Below are positions 1-6,942 of a stretch of 28,100 nt of DNA, one piece after another. Source of the DNA: CAYVJW01 sp964451885 (GTDB lineage Bacteria; Patescibacteriota; Gracilibacteria; UBA4473); NCBI GenBank assembly GCA_964451885.1, contig CAYVJW010000006.1:1-28100 (forward strand), in the 5' to 3' direction. The notes beneath the pieces are model-generated. The model did no database searches. It worked only from the letters and a program-made list of their open reading frames with translations, and was not told where the DNA came from. Each line of letters begins with the position of its first letter. Within the stretch, counting starts at the first letter, position 1. The translations under genes and the position numbers were made by a program.

Positions 1-52
1 TAAGTTTTATGTCAATCTGAAATTCTCTAGCGCTGTAAAAAAGGAATTACCC
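1..52. repeat. Left copy of 52-bp terminal inverted repeat
   Basis: Bases 1-52 are the exact reverse complement of 28047-28098. The match stops at base 53 (C here; the partner would need G). It contains the palindrome AGCGCT. Both copies lie just upstream of an inward-facing gene, the rmuC-like gene here and the 265-aa gene at the right. It could be the edge of an insertion sequence or other multicopy repeat at which assembly stopped, or an inverted repeat flanking the segment. No transposase is visible inside the window. Confidence 0.9.
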
Positions 53-67
53 CCTCTTTTTAAATCA

Positions 68-96
68 TTGCACCTTTTTCTTTTTTTCCTTAAACT
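68..96 (+). promoter_or_regulatory. Promoter of the rmuC-like gene
   Basis: TTGCAC at 68-73 and TAAACT at 91-96 are separated by exactly 17 bp. Transcription would start near 103, only a few bases before the ATG at 106, so the message would be nearly leaderless. There is no Shine-Dalgarno site. Confidence 0.45.
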
Positions 97-105
97 ATTG
101 AAACC

Positions 106-1344
106 ATGGAAATATATCTTCTCATCGGCATCGGAATTTTAATCCTGGGAGGAGGTTATCTTATTAATAAATTGTCAAAAGATGACACAAGCATGTTGAA
201 TTTAGAAAAGTTTGAAAAAGAAAAAAATGAGCTTATTGAAGAACGCGCACAATTGAAATCTGAGATTAAACAACATATTAACACGCTTGGAAAATTTTCT
301 ACTGAATTAAACAGTGAAAAGTCAAAAAAAGATAAATTAGCAGGACAAGGAAAACAACTCTTCGTAGAAATCACAGAATTAAAAGAAAAAAATAAAACTT
401 TACAACAAAAAAATGAGGAACAGAATAAAAAGATTATTGGACATGAGAAAGAGCAGAACAGGCGAGAAGAAAAACTCGAAAAAAAACTTGATGAATTAGA
501 AGAATCAAAAAAGAGTTTTGAAGACGAGAAAATGCGAATTCGAAAAATAGACAATGAACGCCAAAATGAAATAGAAGAAGAAAGGAATCGCGTCTGGAAT
601 GAACACGAAATATCAGTTCTCGCCCGAATCAAAGAAATCTGCCAACGCAAAGAAATCGGGTTTAATTTTTTTGATAACAATAATCTTCCCGAATCATTTG
701 ACGGAAGCTTGAAACCCGACAGCTTAGTAGAATTATTCCCTGAACAATATTTAATCTTTGATGCTAAATTTTCCGAATCAAAGATTTCCACCTATTTTAC
801 CGCACAAGTTCCAAAAACCGTTGAAAAAATAAAGAAGAGCAAAAGCCATGCGCAAATCTACCCGACAATCTTTTTTGTTGTGCCAAATGATCTTATTCAA
901 AACGCTAAGAAAGTATTTGCATTCGCGGACGGTTTTTCTTTTTTTATGATCTCCCCAGAAAGCTTAGCTCCAATCTTGTCCGGTTTCAAAAAAATTACCG
1001 AATACGAATTTGCTGATCAGCTCAATCCTCAGGATCGAGAAAACATCGTAAATGTGCTTTCTGGTTACGAATCCTTCATTCGCAACCAAAACGCCGCGAA
1101 TATCCTCATTGCCGAAAAAGCAGTTGATGTCATTCATTCAAAAGAAAGCTTAAGCACAGAACTGCTTTCAGAAATCAATCTCAAACGAAAAAATATCAAA
1201 CCATTAAAACTTAAGGAAGTAGAAATGAAGAAGTTAACGCAAAATATTGAAGAACAAGATAAGAAGGTAAAAGAATTAACGTCTCCAAAAGCAAAGATTG
1301 AAAAAAAAGATCTGGATGAAATGCAAAAAACATTAGTCTTATAA
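106..1344 (+). CDS. rmuC: RmuC-like DNA recombination protein (PD-(D/E)XK nuclease fold)
   Basis: Residues 4-21 form a single N-terminal membrane anchor. Residues about 30-190 are a long, highly charged coiled coil, and a globular domain follows. The globular part has the RmuC pattern KPD (D205) ... IFDAK (D219, K221), which is the PD-(D/E)XK nuclease core, then TVEKIKK and YPTIFFVVPNDL. RmuC family proteins are membrane-anchored putative nucleases linked to limiting inverted-repeat rearrangements; that role is known of the family, not shown here. The C-terminal 60 residues return to coiled coil. At 412 aa it is of normal length. It converges with the next gene, and the two overlap by 6 bp at their stops. 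The sequence is diverged from the textbook RmuC, so the family call is good but not certain. Confidence 0.75.
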   Translation: MEIYLLIGIGILILGGGYLINKLSKDDTSMLNLEKFEKEKNELIEERAQLKSEIKQHINTLGKFSTELNSEKSKKDKLAGQGKQLFVEITELKEKNKTLQQKNEEQNKKIIGHEKEQNRREEKLEKKLDELEESKKSFEDEKMRIRKIDNERQNEIEEERNRVWNEHEISVLARIKEICQRKEIGFNFFDNNNLPESFDGSLKPDSLVELFPEQYLIFDAKFSESKISTYFTAQVPKTVEKIKKSKSHAQIYPTIFFVVPNDLIQNAKKVFAFADGFSFFMISPESLAPILSGFKKITEYEFADQLNPQDRENIVNVLSGYESFIRNQNAANILIAEKAVDVIHSKESLSTELLSEINLKRKNIKPLKLKEVEMKKLTQNIEEQDKKVKELTSPKAKIEKKDLDEMQKTLVL

Positions 1345-2124
1345 AATTTTTCCAACCAAACGCTTAATTTTTTTTACCCACCGAACAGGATCTAAATCAA
1401 GATTTAATATTCTCTCCTCATACTCAGCAAGGCTCATAATTTCTCCAAAATAATACCCTTGAAACTTATCTCGATAATAACCGGCATAATTTATTCCTGC
1501 TTTTCTAAAAGTTGCAGGATCACTAAATTGTAAAACATCACCACGATAGTAGACCTGCTTTTTATCTCTGTAAAAATCATCTTCCAATACCTCAAATGAG
1601 GGGCCGTCACTAAATGGAACGGGTTTTCCCAATATATCATAGACAAAACCTCCTTCATTTCTATCGACAACATAATCATTTCCTATAGCATCAAATTCAT
1701 CAGGATTCTGCACTGCATCTAATATAACAAATTCGTTCTCCCCTTTGTAATGATAAACATGATTTTGATCGGCAAAAAATTCATTACCTAATGATCGAAA
1801 ACTATCTCCATCAATACCCTCAAATTTTTGCATTTTTTTATCATCAGACAACTTTTGCACACCGTCAACCATCATGGTACGACCTAAATAAACATCTCCT
1901 TCAAATATTACAAAAATAGAACTAATAGCACGAACACTCCTAAGTTCTGATAGAGGCACAGGAAGGAAGTCTGATTCAGAAACATCAACGGGTACAGGCT
2001 CTCTCCATGATCTACAGCTCCAATCAGAATTATCACAGGGACCATCTCCTGTCACTTTATAAAGTAAAGGTTTTGTATTATTTTGAAATCGGCAGAATAA
2101 TAAGTTTATATGATTGTTGTACAC
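1339..2124 (-). CDS. DKNYV-repeat protein, possibly 5'-truncated
   Basis: A 261-aa protein built of about four degenerate repeats of the DKNYV type: DSFRSLGNEFFADQNHVYHY, then DEFDAIGNDYVVDRN, then SFEVLEDDFYRDKKQVYYRG, then ATFRKAGINYAGYYRDKFQGYYFG. Such proteins are of unknown function and often surface-associated. The only available start is GTG at 2122-2124, since an in-frame stop lies seven codons upstream. No Shine-Dalgarno site, signal peptide or membrane segment is present, although family members often have one. The N-terminal end may therefore be lost, or the start may be atypical. The gene is divergent from the toxin-antitoxin pair at 2210 and converges with the rmuC-like gene. Confidence 0.65.
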   Translation of the reverse strand: MYNNHINLLFCRFQNNTKPLLYKVTGDGPCDNSDWSCRSWREPVPVDVSESDFLPVPLSELRSVRAISSIFVIFEGDVYLGRTMMVDGVQKLSDDKKMQKFEGIDGDSFRSLGNEFFADQNHVYHYKGENEFVILDAVQNPDEFDAIGNDYVVDRNEGGFVYDILGKPVPFSDGPSFEVLEDDFYRDKKQVYYRGDVLQFSDPATFRKAGINYAGYYRDKFQGYYFGEIMSLAEYEERILNLDLDPVRWVKKIKRLVGKIL

Positions 2125-2153
2125 AAGGAATGATATATGTCAAATTAAAATCA

Positions 2154-2182
2154 TTGATTTTTTTAATAAATCAGCATATGAT
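2154..2182 (+). promoter_or_regulatory. Promoter of the RHH/RelE toxin-antitoxin operon
   Basis: TTGATT at 2154-2159 and TATGAT at 2177-2182 have a 17-bp spacer. The predicted start is near 2189, giving a leader of about 20 nt without a Shine-Dalgarno site. The -10 box lies inside the inverted repeat at 2175-2193. Confidence 0.6.
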
Positions 2183-2193
2183 AATGTCATATG
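2175..2193. promoter_or_regulatory. Candidate antitoxin operator (inverted repeat over -10)
   Basis: Perfect 7-bp inverted half-sites CATATGA (2175-2181) and TCATATG (2187-2193) are separated by TAATG. They cover the -10 box and the likely start point. Ribbon-helix-helix antitoxins bind such repeats to repress their own operon. That this protein does so is inference. Confidence 0.6.
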
Positions 2194-2209
2194 ATTACCT
2201 AATACACCA

Positions 2210-2416
2210 ATGACAACACTTTCTGTTCCGCTTACGAACGACCTTCGTTCACGCATAAAAATATTAGTAAAACAAGGTATTGCCCCAAATGAAGCTGAAG
2301 TAGCTAGACAAGCAATTCGATTTTATTTAGAAGAACAGGCCGTAGGAAATGTACTAAAAGCACAAAAAGAACCTTCTCTGAAGGGGAATTTAGATGAATT
2401 GGCTAAAAAACTTTAG
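2210..2416 (+). CDS. Ribbon-helix-helix antitoxin (ParD-like)
   Basis: This 68-aa protein begins TLSVPLTNDLRSRIKILVKQG, a beta strand followed by a helix. It continues NEAEVARQAIRFYLEEQ, the second helix of a ribbon-helix-helix DNA-binding fold. The charged C-terminal tail (about residues 45-68) is the part that normally wraps the toxin. It would neutralise the RelE-like toxin encoded one base downstream and repress the operon through the inverted repeat at 2175-2193. There is no Shine-Dalgarno site. The length is typical for the family. Confidence 0.8.
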   Translation: MTTLSVPLTNDLRSRIKILVKQGIAPNEAEVARQAIRFYLEEQAVGNVLKAQKEPSLKGNLDELAKKL

Positions 2417-2417
2417 A

Positions 2418-2678
2418 ATGATTGAAATTACTTATAAGCCAACTTTTATCCGACAATATAAAAAACTGCCGCAAGAGCTTCAACAGGAAATAAAAGAAAA
2501 AATTCAGCTTTTTCAAAAAGATCATGCACATTCTTTTTTAAAAGTTCATAAACTAAGAGGACCGTTAAAAGGATTTTTAAGTTTTTCGGTGAATTATAAA
2601 TATCGAATTATTTTTCAGTATGAATCCAAAATAGAAGTAGTACTTTTAGCAGTAGGGGATCATGATGTTTATAAATAA
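2418..2678 (+). CDS. RelE/ParE-superfamily toxin
   Basis: An 86-aa toxin whose ATG at 2418 lies one base after the antitoxin stop (2414-2416), so translation is probably coupled. A longer reading from ATG 2394 is possible but would overlap the antitoxin. Family features are the N-terminal FIRQYKKLPQELQQEIKEKI helix pair, the KVHKLRGPLKGFLSFSVNYKYRIIFQY strand region with the conserved arginine, and the C-terminal VVLLAVGDHDVYK. RelE-type toxins cleave mRNA at the ribosome and ParE types inhibit gyrase. The sequence alone does not settle which. The operator upstream and the antitoxin partner make the assignment strong. Confidence 0.85.
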   Translation: MIEITYKPTFIRQYKKLPQELQQEIKEKIQLFQKDHAHSFLKVHKLRGPLKGFLSFSVNYKYRIIFQYESKIEVVLLAVGDHDVYK

Positions 2679-2702
2679 CGTTTTTTTTATAGAAAAAATA
2701 TT

Positions 2703-2708
2703 TATACT
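2703..2708 (+). promoter_or_regulatory. -10 box of a likely leaderless purL transcript
   Basis: TATACT at 2703-2708 sits so that the expected start base (6-7 nt downstream) falls on the purL ATG at 2715. The -35 region is only a T-run (2681-2688). The message would have no leader, which fits the lack of a Shine-Dalgarno site. Confidence 0.4.
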
Positions 2709-2714
2709 GATGAT

Positions 2715-3998
2715 ATGAACATAGATTTCACCGCCCCTAACGCACAAAATCTCCTCAAAAAGCATCAAATTGCCCTCACTCTCGAAGAGGCTCAAAACCT
2801 ACAAAAAGATGTTGGACGCCCTTTGACATTACTCGAGGCAACACTACTAGGAATACAGCTTTCCGAACACTGCTCCTATAAAAGCTCCCGAAAATTTCTA
2901 AGCTCACTCCCAACAAAAGGCAAAAACGTCCTTCTCGGACCCGGAGAAGACGCAGGAATCATAAAAGTATTTGAACACAACGGAGAAAAATACTGCATCG
3001 CCGTAGGCCATGAATCACACAACCACCCCTCCCAGATCGTCCCGTACGAAGGAGCAGCTACCGGGATTGGAGGAATAATCCGGGATATTGTCTGTATGGG
3101 AGCCAGACCTGTGGGAGTACTAGATCATTTAAGATTTGGAAACCCAAAAAAAAATATACAGCGCAATATTGCCTCAGAAGTAATAAAAGGAATAGCCGGA
3201 TACGGAAACCCATTAGGTGTTCCAAATTTAGGAGGAGACATTTTTTTTGATGAAGGATTTGATGAGAATTGTCTCGTAAACGTAACAGCCATGGGAGTTC
3301 TACGAGAATCCGACCTGATCCACTCTTATATCCCAAAAAACGCCGCCAAAGAAGAATGGGATTTAATAATAGTTGGAAAACCAACAGACAATTCCGGATT
3401 CGGAGGAGCCAGTTTTGCCTCCGACAGTTTCGAAGCCACAGACGATATAGATGCAAAAAAAGCCGCCGTACAGGAACCAAACCCTTTTTTAGAACGACAC
3501 ATAATAGTTTCAACACTGGATTTATTAAAAATTTTAAAAAAAGAAGGAAATTACAAAAAAGTAGCTTTTAAGGATTTAGGAGCCGGAGGGGTAGTCTGTG
3601 CGACAGTAGAAATAGCCGAAGGCGGGGGATTTGGCGCAGAAGTAAATCTGGATAATCTGCACACGATAGGGGACTACCCCCCGCATGTAATAGCCTGTGC
3701 AGAAACACAAGAAAGATTCTGCTGGGCCTGTCATCCAAGTTTAACAAAAAAAATAATAGATCATTACGAAAAAACCTGGGAATTGGGAGAAGTAGCTCAA
3801 AATGCCGGCGCGTCTCTAGTGGGAAAAGTAAGAGCAGACGGAAAGTACATTGTTAAATATCAAGGCAAAACCTTATGCGATATGCCTGCAAAATTAGTAA
3901 CGAAAGGGATACTTTATGACAGAAAGCATGAGTCACCTGAAAAAACAGAAGAAAAAACAGATGTTGTTTTTAAGGAGGGAGAAGTAATGTTTAAGTAG
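2715..3998 (+). CDS. purL: Phosphoribosylformylglycinamidine synthase, N-terminal half only
   Basis: PurL makes formylglycinamidine ribonucleotide from FGAR, ATP and glutamine-derived ammonia in purine synthesis. The family motifs are SEHCSYKSS (H52), GPGEDAG, ESHNHPSQ (H102, H104), YEGAATGIGGIIRD, GARPVGVLDHLRFG, GIAGYGNPLGVPNLGGD, and ETQERF in place of the usual ESQERM. They are followed by the GKVRADGKYIVKYQGK domain end. By alignment from memory these cover one AIRS-like A1-B1 unit, roughly residues 1-390 of the usual 600-740-aa PurL. The second A2-B2 unit is absent. The ORF ends cleanly with a short charged tail, and no sequence of the second half follows. It may be a split PurL with its partner elsewhere, a homodimer of halves as in PurM, or a relic. 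No other purine gene is in the window. Confidence 0.85.
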   Translation: MNIDFTAPNAQNLLKKHQIALTLEEAQNLQKDVGRPLTLLEATLLGIQLSEHCSYKSSRKFLSSLPTKGKNVLLGPGEDAGIIKVFEHNGEKYCIAVGHESHNHPSQIVPYEGAATGIGGIIRDIVCMGARPVGVLDHLRFGNPKKNIQRNIASEVIKGIAGYGNPLGVPNLGGDIFFDEGFDENCLVNVTAMGVLRESDLIHSYIPKNAAKEEWDLIIVGKPTDNSGFGGASFASDSFEATDDIDAKKAAVQEPNPFLERHIIVSTLDLLKILKKEGNYKKVAFKDLGAGGVVCATVEIAEGGGFGAEVNLDNLHTIGDYPPHVIACAETQERFCWACHPSLTKKIIDHYEKTWELGEVAQNAGASLVGKVRADGKYIVKYQGKTLCDMPAKLVTKGILYDRKHESPEKTEEKTDVVFKEGEVMFK

Positions 3999-4233
3999 AT
4001 AATATGTGGGATTTTATGTAAAAATTGTTAAAATTGACAAAAGTTAAATAATACTAATAATGTAAGCAGTTTTTTCACAATTCGTAATCTGCCCTTAATT
4101 CATTTGAAATAACAGACAACCTGAAATTTCAGCGTTTCCAGTTTCAAAAAATTGAGTACAGACATCCTGCTGGATTTAAAATTTATCGCCAAGTTCCCAA
4201 CCCAATGATTAACTCAAACGGAGGAGTAAACAG
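3999..4233. other. Intergenic region with a 12-bp palindrome and a strong RBS
   Basis: 235 bp without a gene. It holds the perfect palindrome CTGAAATTTCAG at 4121-4132. At its end is the consensus Shine-Dalgarno GGAGGAG at 4220-4226, 7 bases before the ATG at 4234. No convincing promoter or terminator is seen. Confidence 0.5.
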
Positions 4234-4467
4234 ATGGCAATGACATTCGGTGCATTTCAAAAAGCAAGGCAAGAAAATGAAGCCGACGCGGCTAATTGGC
4301 AAGGAAAAATGGTCAAAGAAAGGACCTCAGAAAGAGAGACAAAGATCAACGATGCAGTTACTAGACTGGAAAAAAAATTCGATCAGATGATCACTGAGGT
4401 CAAGATCCTTTCTGGAATCTTAACCGGCCTATGGGGATTCGTACAACCTTGGATAAGGCTCCCATGA
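4234..4467 (+). CDS. Small coiled-coil protein of unknown function
   Basis: A 77-aa ORF not recognised by family. It is charged and helical from residue 5 to about 55, with heptad-like ERETKINDAVTRLEKKFDQM. It ends in a hydrophobic stretch, ILSGILTGLWGFVQPWI (about 59-75), that could be a membrane-binding helix. Its ribosome binding site (GGAGGAG, 7-nt spacing) is the strongest in the window and unlike the near-leaderless neighbours, which suggests a phage or plasmid origin. Its stop overlaps the start of the next small ORF (ATGA). It lies on the left side of the tRNA-Ile region that also holds a recombinase remnant. Confidence 0.5.
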   Translation: MAMTFGAFQKARQENEADAANWQGKMVKERTSERETKINDAVTRLEKKFDQMITEVKILSGILTGLWGFVQPWIRLP

Positions 4468-4604
4468 ATGAAGTGGTTGCAAGGCTTCATAAAAAGTACA
4501 CAGACAACGGCTGGCTAAGGGACTTAGCAGTAAATAACTTACCAATTTTAATATCTTTTTCTCCGTGTACTTCGTCAGAAAAACTTCGCCATATTATAAT
4601 ATGA
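4464..4604 (+). CDS. Small ORF coupled to the preceding gene, unknown
   Basis: A 46-codon ORF starting at the ATG of an ATGA overlap with the 77-aa gene, a classic coupling arrangement. It begins MNEVVARLHKKYTDNGW and has no recognisable domain. It could be the remains of a longer gene, since the last 20 residues run into hairpin-rich DNA and look random. It is supported only by the overlap and the strong upstream ribosome binding site. Confidence 0.3.
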   Translation: MNEVVARLHKKYTDNGWLRDLAVNNLPILISFSPCTSSEKLRHIII

Positions 4605-4757
4605 CTCAGCTTCTCTTTCTCGTACACGAAAAAAAATCTCATCAAACTTGGTAACTTATTTCCTGCCAAGCCCCTAAGGGTTGATTCCATTCCGCAGTAT
4701 TCAGATGATGGACAATGTGCTATCATCAGACTGCATCCCGCAGGATGAATCCTCGCA

Positions 4758-4793
4758 GGGAGCGACCGATACCTCGGCCCTCCCTTTTTTTTT
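4758..4793 (+). terminator. Strong rho-independent terminator
   Basis: An interrupted stem GGGAG...CCGA-TACC-TCGG...CTCCC (4758-4784) is followed at once by nine T residues (4785-4793). It would end a plus-strand transcript from the small ORFs at 4234-4604 or from an RNA between them and here. Confidence 0.8.
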
Positions 4794-4815
4794 ATGCTCG
4801 TCCAAGTGTTTTCCC

Positions 4816-4841
4816 CGATCGGCGAAGTCTTCTGGACTTGG
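4816..4841. repeat. Dispersed 26-bp repeat, copy A
   Basis: Matches 24695-24720 at 23 of 26 bases. It starts CGATCGGC and contains the small inverted repeat AAGTC...GACTT. In this copy the repeat sits inside a longer 9-bp stem (4799-4844). Both copies lie in intergenic DNA next to mobile-element or toxin remnants. Confidence 0.6.
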
Positions 4842-4852
4842 ACGTATATCAT

Positions 4853-4880
4853 GGTAGTCACTCGCCCACGGGTGACTACC
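4853..4880. terminator. Stem-loop, possible terminator
   Basis: A perfect 9-bp stem GGTAGTCAC (4853-4861) / GTGACTACC (4872-4880) with a 10-base loop, followed by the T-rich GATTTATTTTT. The T-run is interrupted, so terminator function is plausible but not sure. Confidence 0.45.
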
Positions 4881-4902
4881 GATTTATTTTTAGCATAAGG
4901 TT

Positions 4903-4930
4903 TTGACATAAATTGGAATATTTTTAGAAT
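4903..4930 (+). promoter_or_regulatory. Promoter of the tRNA-Ile transcript
   Basis: A perfect -35 TTGACA (4903-4908), a 16-bp spacer and TAGAAT (4925-4930). Transcription would start near 4937, about 120 nt before the tRNA. The leader holds a Shine-Dalgarno-like GGAGGAG followed by ATGATGTAA near 4988-5003. Confidence 0.65.
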
Positions 4931-5056
4931 TTATTTGTTGTTATTTTTAAAAACCGAAAATTTATCCCTAAAGATGAATTTTCAAGAGGAGGAGATGATG
5001 TAATAAGCGAAGTCCCGACGTAGGAGGGACGTAGACATGGAATCGTCTCCGACGAA

Positions 5057-5111
<55 letters not shown>

Positions 5112-5133
<22 letters not shown>

Positions 5134-5366
5134 TTATTGATTTCTGCCCTATTTAGCCATTTACTAAATGGCTCTTTGTAGGTGATAGACTGTATATCCT
5201 TCCCATTGACAACAAGGTTCAAGAGCAAAATCTCCGATATCTTGTGTTTTTGTGTTGGATTCGCGGCAGCCCAGTATTTATGGGCATTTGTTGATAGTTC
5301 AAGAAAAGGGATATTTCTGTGATCAAAAAAATATTGAAATCTAATGCTAGAACGGATAGTTTTCAT
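5112..5366 (-). pseudogene. C-terminal remnant of a serine site-specific recombinase
   Basis: An 84-aa ORF. Its central part, FLELSTNAHKYWAAANPTQK then HKISEILLLNLVVNGKDI then SITYKEPFSKWL, resembles the extreme C-terminus of large serine recombinases: an A-rich helix, K..I..LL.NL..NGK, then Y.KPF. The catalytic serine domain and the recombinase and zinc domains are missing, so it cannot work. Its last codons read into the 3' end of tRNA-Ile, and its stop lies within the tRNA (5112-5114). It is best explained as the scar of an element once integrated at this tRNA, with the AbiE genes as cargo. The homology is judged by pattern only. Confidence 0.55.
5155..5173. terminator. Stem-loop 21 bp after tRNA-Ile
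   Basis: A perfect 8-bp stem AGCCATTT (5155-5162) / AAATGGCT (5166-5173) with a 3-base loop, followed by CTCTTTG. It is placed where a tRNA terminator would be. The T-run is short, and the stem also lies within the recombinase remnant, so the call is moderate. Confidence 0.45.
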
Positions 5367-5390
5367 ATGCCCTTTTCTCTACTTTATAAT

Positions 5391-5419
5391 TTGCCTTTAT
5401 AGCTTTTTTTTGTTAAAAT
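5391..5419 (+). promoter_or_regulatory. Promoter of the abiE operon
   Basis: TTGCCT (5391-5396), a 17-bp spacer and TAAAAT (5414-5419). The predicted start is near 5426, inside the left half of the inverted repeat at 5421-5456. Confidence 0.6.
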
Positions 5420-5420
5420 A

Positions 5421-5456
5421 ATTCCGTAAGTATGCATTTCTGTATTCTTATGGAAT
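5421..5456. promoter_or_regulatory. Candidate AbiEi operator
   Basis: Half-sites ATTCCGTAAG (5421-5430) and CTTATGGAAT (5447-5456) are inverted copies with one mismatch and a 16-bp gap. They cover the transcription start just upstream of the antitoxin ATG. AbiEi proteins are known to repress their operon by binding inverted repeats. Binding here is inference. Confidence 0.6.
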
Positions 5457-5460
5457 TAAA

Positions 5461-6078
5461 ATGCAAATATTAGAATTTCAAAATCTACTCTCCGAATATC
5501 CCGTTTTCTCTCTACAAGATATTCACAAAGCAATTCCCAACTTCTTCAGAATTCAGCTTGATCGTTGGGAAAAGAAGGGGTATCTCCGCAAGATTAAACA
5601 AGGCTACTATAGTTCAACCTCTCAGGAACTAAGTGGGTCATTCCTTTTTTATACGGCTAATAAGATTTATAGCCCATCATACATATCTCTTGAAAATGCC
5701 CTTAAGTTCTATGGACTCATTCCGGAAGAAATATTTCAAATCACTTCTGTAAGCACTAAGAAGACAACGAGCTTTGAAACATGTGTTGGAAACTTTAGTT
5801 ACCGCCATATTAAACCGAGCCTCTTTTTTGGCTACCTGTTACTTGATTTCAATAATCATAAGATTTGTATGGCTGAACCGGAAAAGGCCGTTTTGGATTA
5901 TTTGTATCTTAATCCACAACTTAATACTTCTGAAGATTTCGTGGAACTGCGAATAAATGGCGATGAATTCCGTGGACAAATCAATCTTAAAAAGTTCAAT
6001 AATTATCTTGAGGCTTTTAAAAATAAGACGCTTACCAATCGTGCAAATACATTTTTAACCACCATGCAAAATGATTAG
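5461..6078 (+). CDS. AbiEi-type antitoxin / autorepressor
   Basis: A 205-aa protein with an N-terminal winged-helix region (FSLQDIHKAIPN, then LDRWEKKGYLRKIKQGYY, residues about 16-50). A C-terminal domain follows with SPSYISLENALKFYGLIPE and AEPEKAVLDYLYL, which are hallmarks of AbiEi antitoxins. It would bind DNA and counteract AbiEii. Its last 8 bases overlap the toxin gene. AbiE is an abortive-infection, type IV toxin-antitoxin system in which antitoxin and toxin do not form a complex. The length is normal. Confidence 0.85.
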   Translation: MQILEFQNLLSEYPVFSLQDIHKAIPNFFRIQLDRWEKKGYLRKIKQGYYSSTSQELSGSFLFYTANKIYSPSYISLENALKFYGLIPEEIFQITSVSTKKTTSFETCVGNFSYRHIKPSLFFGYLLLDFNNHKICMAEPEKAVLDYLYLNPQLNTSEDFVELRINGDEFRGQINLKKFNNYLEAFKNKTLTNRANTFLTTMQND

Positions 6079-6847
6079 TCTTGATCAAATTTTGGCACAG
6101 TACCCTGAACATTTACAGAAATATCGTGAAAGTATTCTCAAAGAATATTTACAGTACAAAATTTTGCGTAGTATTTTTGAGAGCAAATATGGAAATAAAC
6201 TTGCTTTTCTTGGTGGAACAGCGCTTCGAATCATTTATGACAATACTAGATTTTCTGAAGACCTCGACTTTGATAATTTTGATTTAATCGAGGAAGAATT
6301 TGTGGATTTAGGAAGCGTGATCAAAAAAGACCTTGAACTGGAAGGACTAGAGATTGAGATCAAAACCATAACGAAAGATGCTTACCGCCTCAAAATTCGT
6401 ATTCCAAAAATCCTCTTTGACACCGGTATTACTCCTCTACTTGATCAGAAGATTTTGATTCAAGTAGATACCGTACCGCAAAACTTTGATTATATCCCCG
6501 AAAAAACACTTCTTAACAAGTTTGAAATATTTACTCAAATTAATGCCGTACCAAAGAATCTACTCCTTGCTCAGAAAATATATGCTTCAGTTAATCGAAA
6601 ACGTGTTATGGGACGTGATTTTTTTGACATCGTTTTTCTGTACGGTATTGGAGCAAAGCCGGATTTTGCATACTTGCAAAAGAATATTGAGATAAAAAAC
6701 CAAAGAGAGCTAAAATCCTATTTGCTTAAAAAAATAGATAAACTCAACTTTGAAACGCTAGCGAAGGATGTGGAACCCCTTCTTTTTGACCATCGAGATA
6801 AAAAAAAAGTTCTACTTTTTAAGGAATTTTTGGAGCAAAACCTCTAG
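6071..6847 (+). CDS. AbiEii nucleotidyltransferase toxin
   Basis: A 258-aa protein with the family's nucleotidyltransferase motif: LGGTALR (GGT at 48-50) followed by RFSEDLDFD (D64, D66, D68 region). A conserved basic helix LLAQKIYASVNRKRVMGRDFFDIVFL follows at about residues 165-190. AbiEii toxins transfer nucleotides to RNA and stop growth, aborting phage infection. The gene overlaps the antitoxin by 8 bp, in the standard order antitoxin-toxin. All visible catalytic residues are present, so the system looks intact. It lies 3' of tRNA-Ile and the recombinase remnant, as expected for integrated cargo. Confidence 0.88.
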   Translation: MISLDQILAQYPEHLQKYRESILKEYLQYKILRSIFESKYGNKLAFLGGTALRIIYDNTRFSEDLDFDNFDLIEEEFVDLGSVIKKDLELEGLEIEIKTITKDAYRLKIRIPKILFDTGITPLLDQKILIQVDTVPQNFDYIPEKTLLNKFEIFTQINAVPKNLLLAQKIYASVNRKRVMGRDFFDIVFLYGIGAKPDFAYLQKNIEIKNQRELKSYLLKKIDKLNFETLAKDVEPLLFDHRDKKKVLLFKEFLEQNL

Positions 6848-6872
6848 GTGACTAAAAGGGGGAATTCAAAAA

Positions 6873-6897
6873 GGCCGGCGAAATAAATTCGCCGGCC
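6873..6897 (-). terminator. Rho-independent terminator of the nucleoside-hydrolase-like gene
   Basis: A perfect 10-bp GC-rich stem GGCCGGCGAA (6873-6882) / TTCGCCGGCC (6888-6897), loop ATAAA. On the minus strand it is followed by TTTTTG. It is placed 45 bp after the stop of the gene ending at 6943, and may also stop abiE transcripts from the other side. Confidence 0.85.
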
Positions 6898-6942
6898 AAG
6901 AAAGTTCGTCACTTTTGTAGTTTTTAATAGAGCTCAACGATG

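Larger units (their letters stand above)
4605..4902 (+). other. Hairpin-rich region, possible structured RNA or 3' UTR
   Basis: No credible gene. Base composition is much richer in G+C than the flanks. Hairpins include GATGAT/ATCATC (4704-4709 with 4722-4727), CATCC/GGATG (4734-4738 with 4743-4747), the terminator at 4758-4793, a 9-bp stem CGTCCAAGT/ACTTGGACG (4799-4807 with 4836-4844) and a 9-bp stem at 4853-4880. This could be a small RNA ending at the terminator or debris of a mobile element. A 140-aa minus-strand ORF over 4487-4909 looks spurious. Confidence 0.4.

Noticed and set aside
4487..4909. 140-aa minus-strand ORF
   Set aside because: It runs through several stable hairpins and a terminator, has no recognisable domain and looks like random coding in GC-rich DNA.
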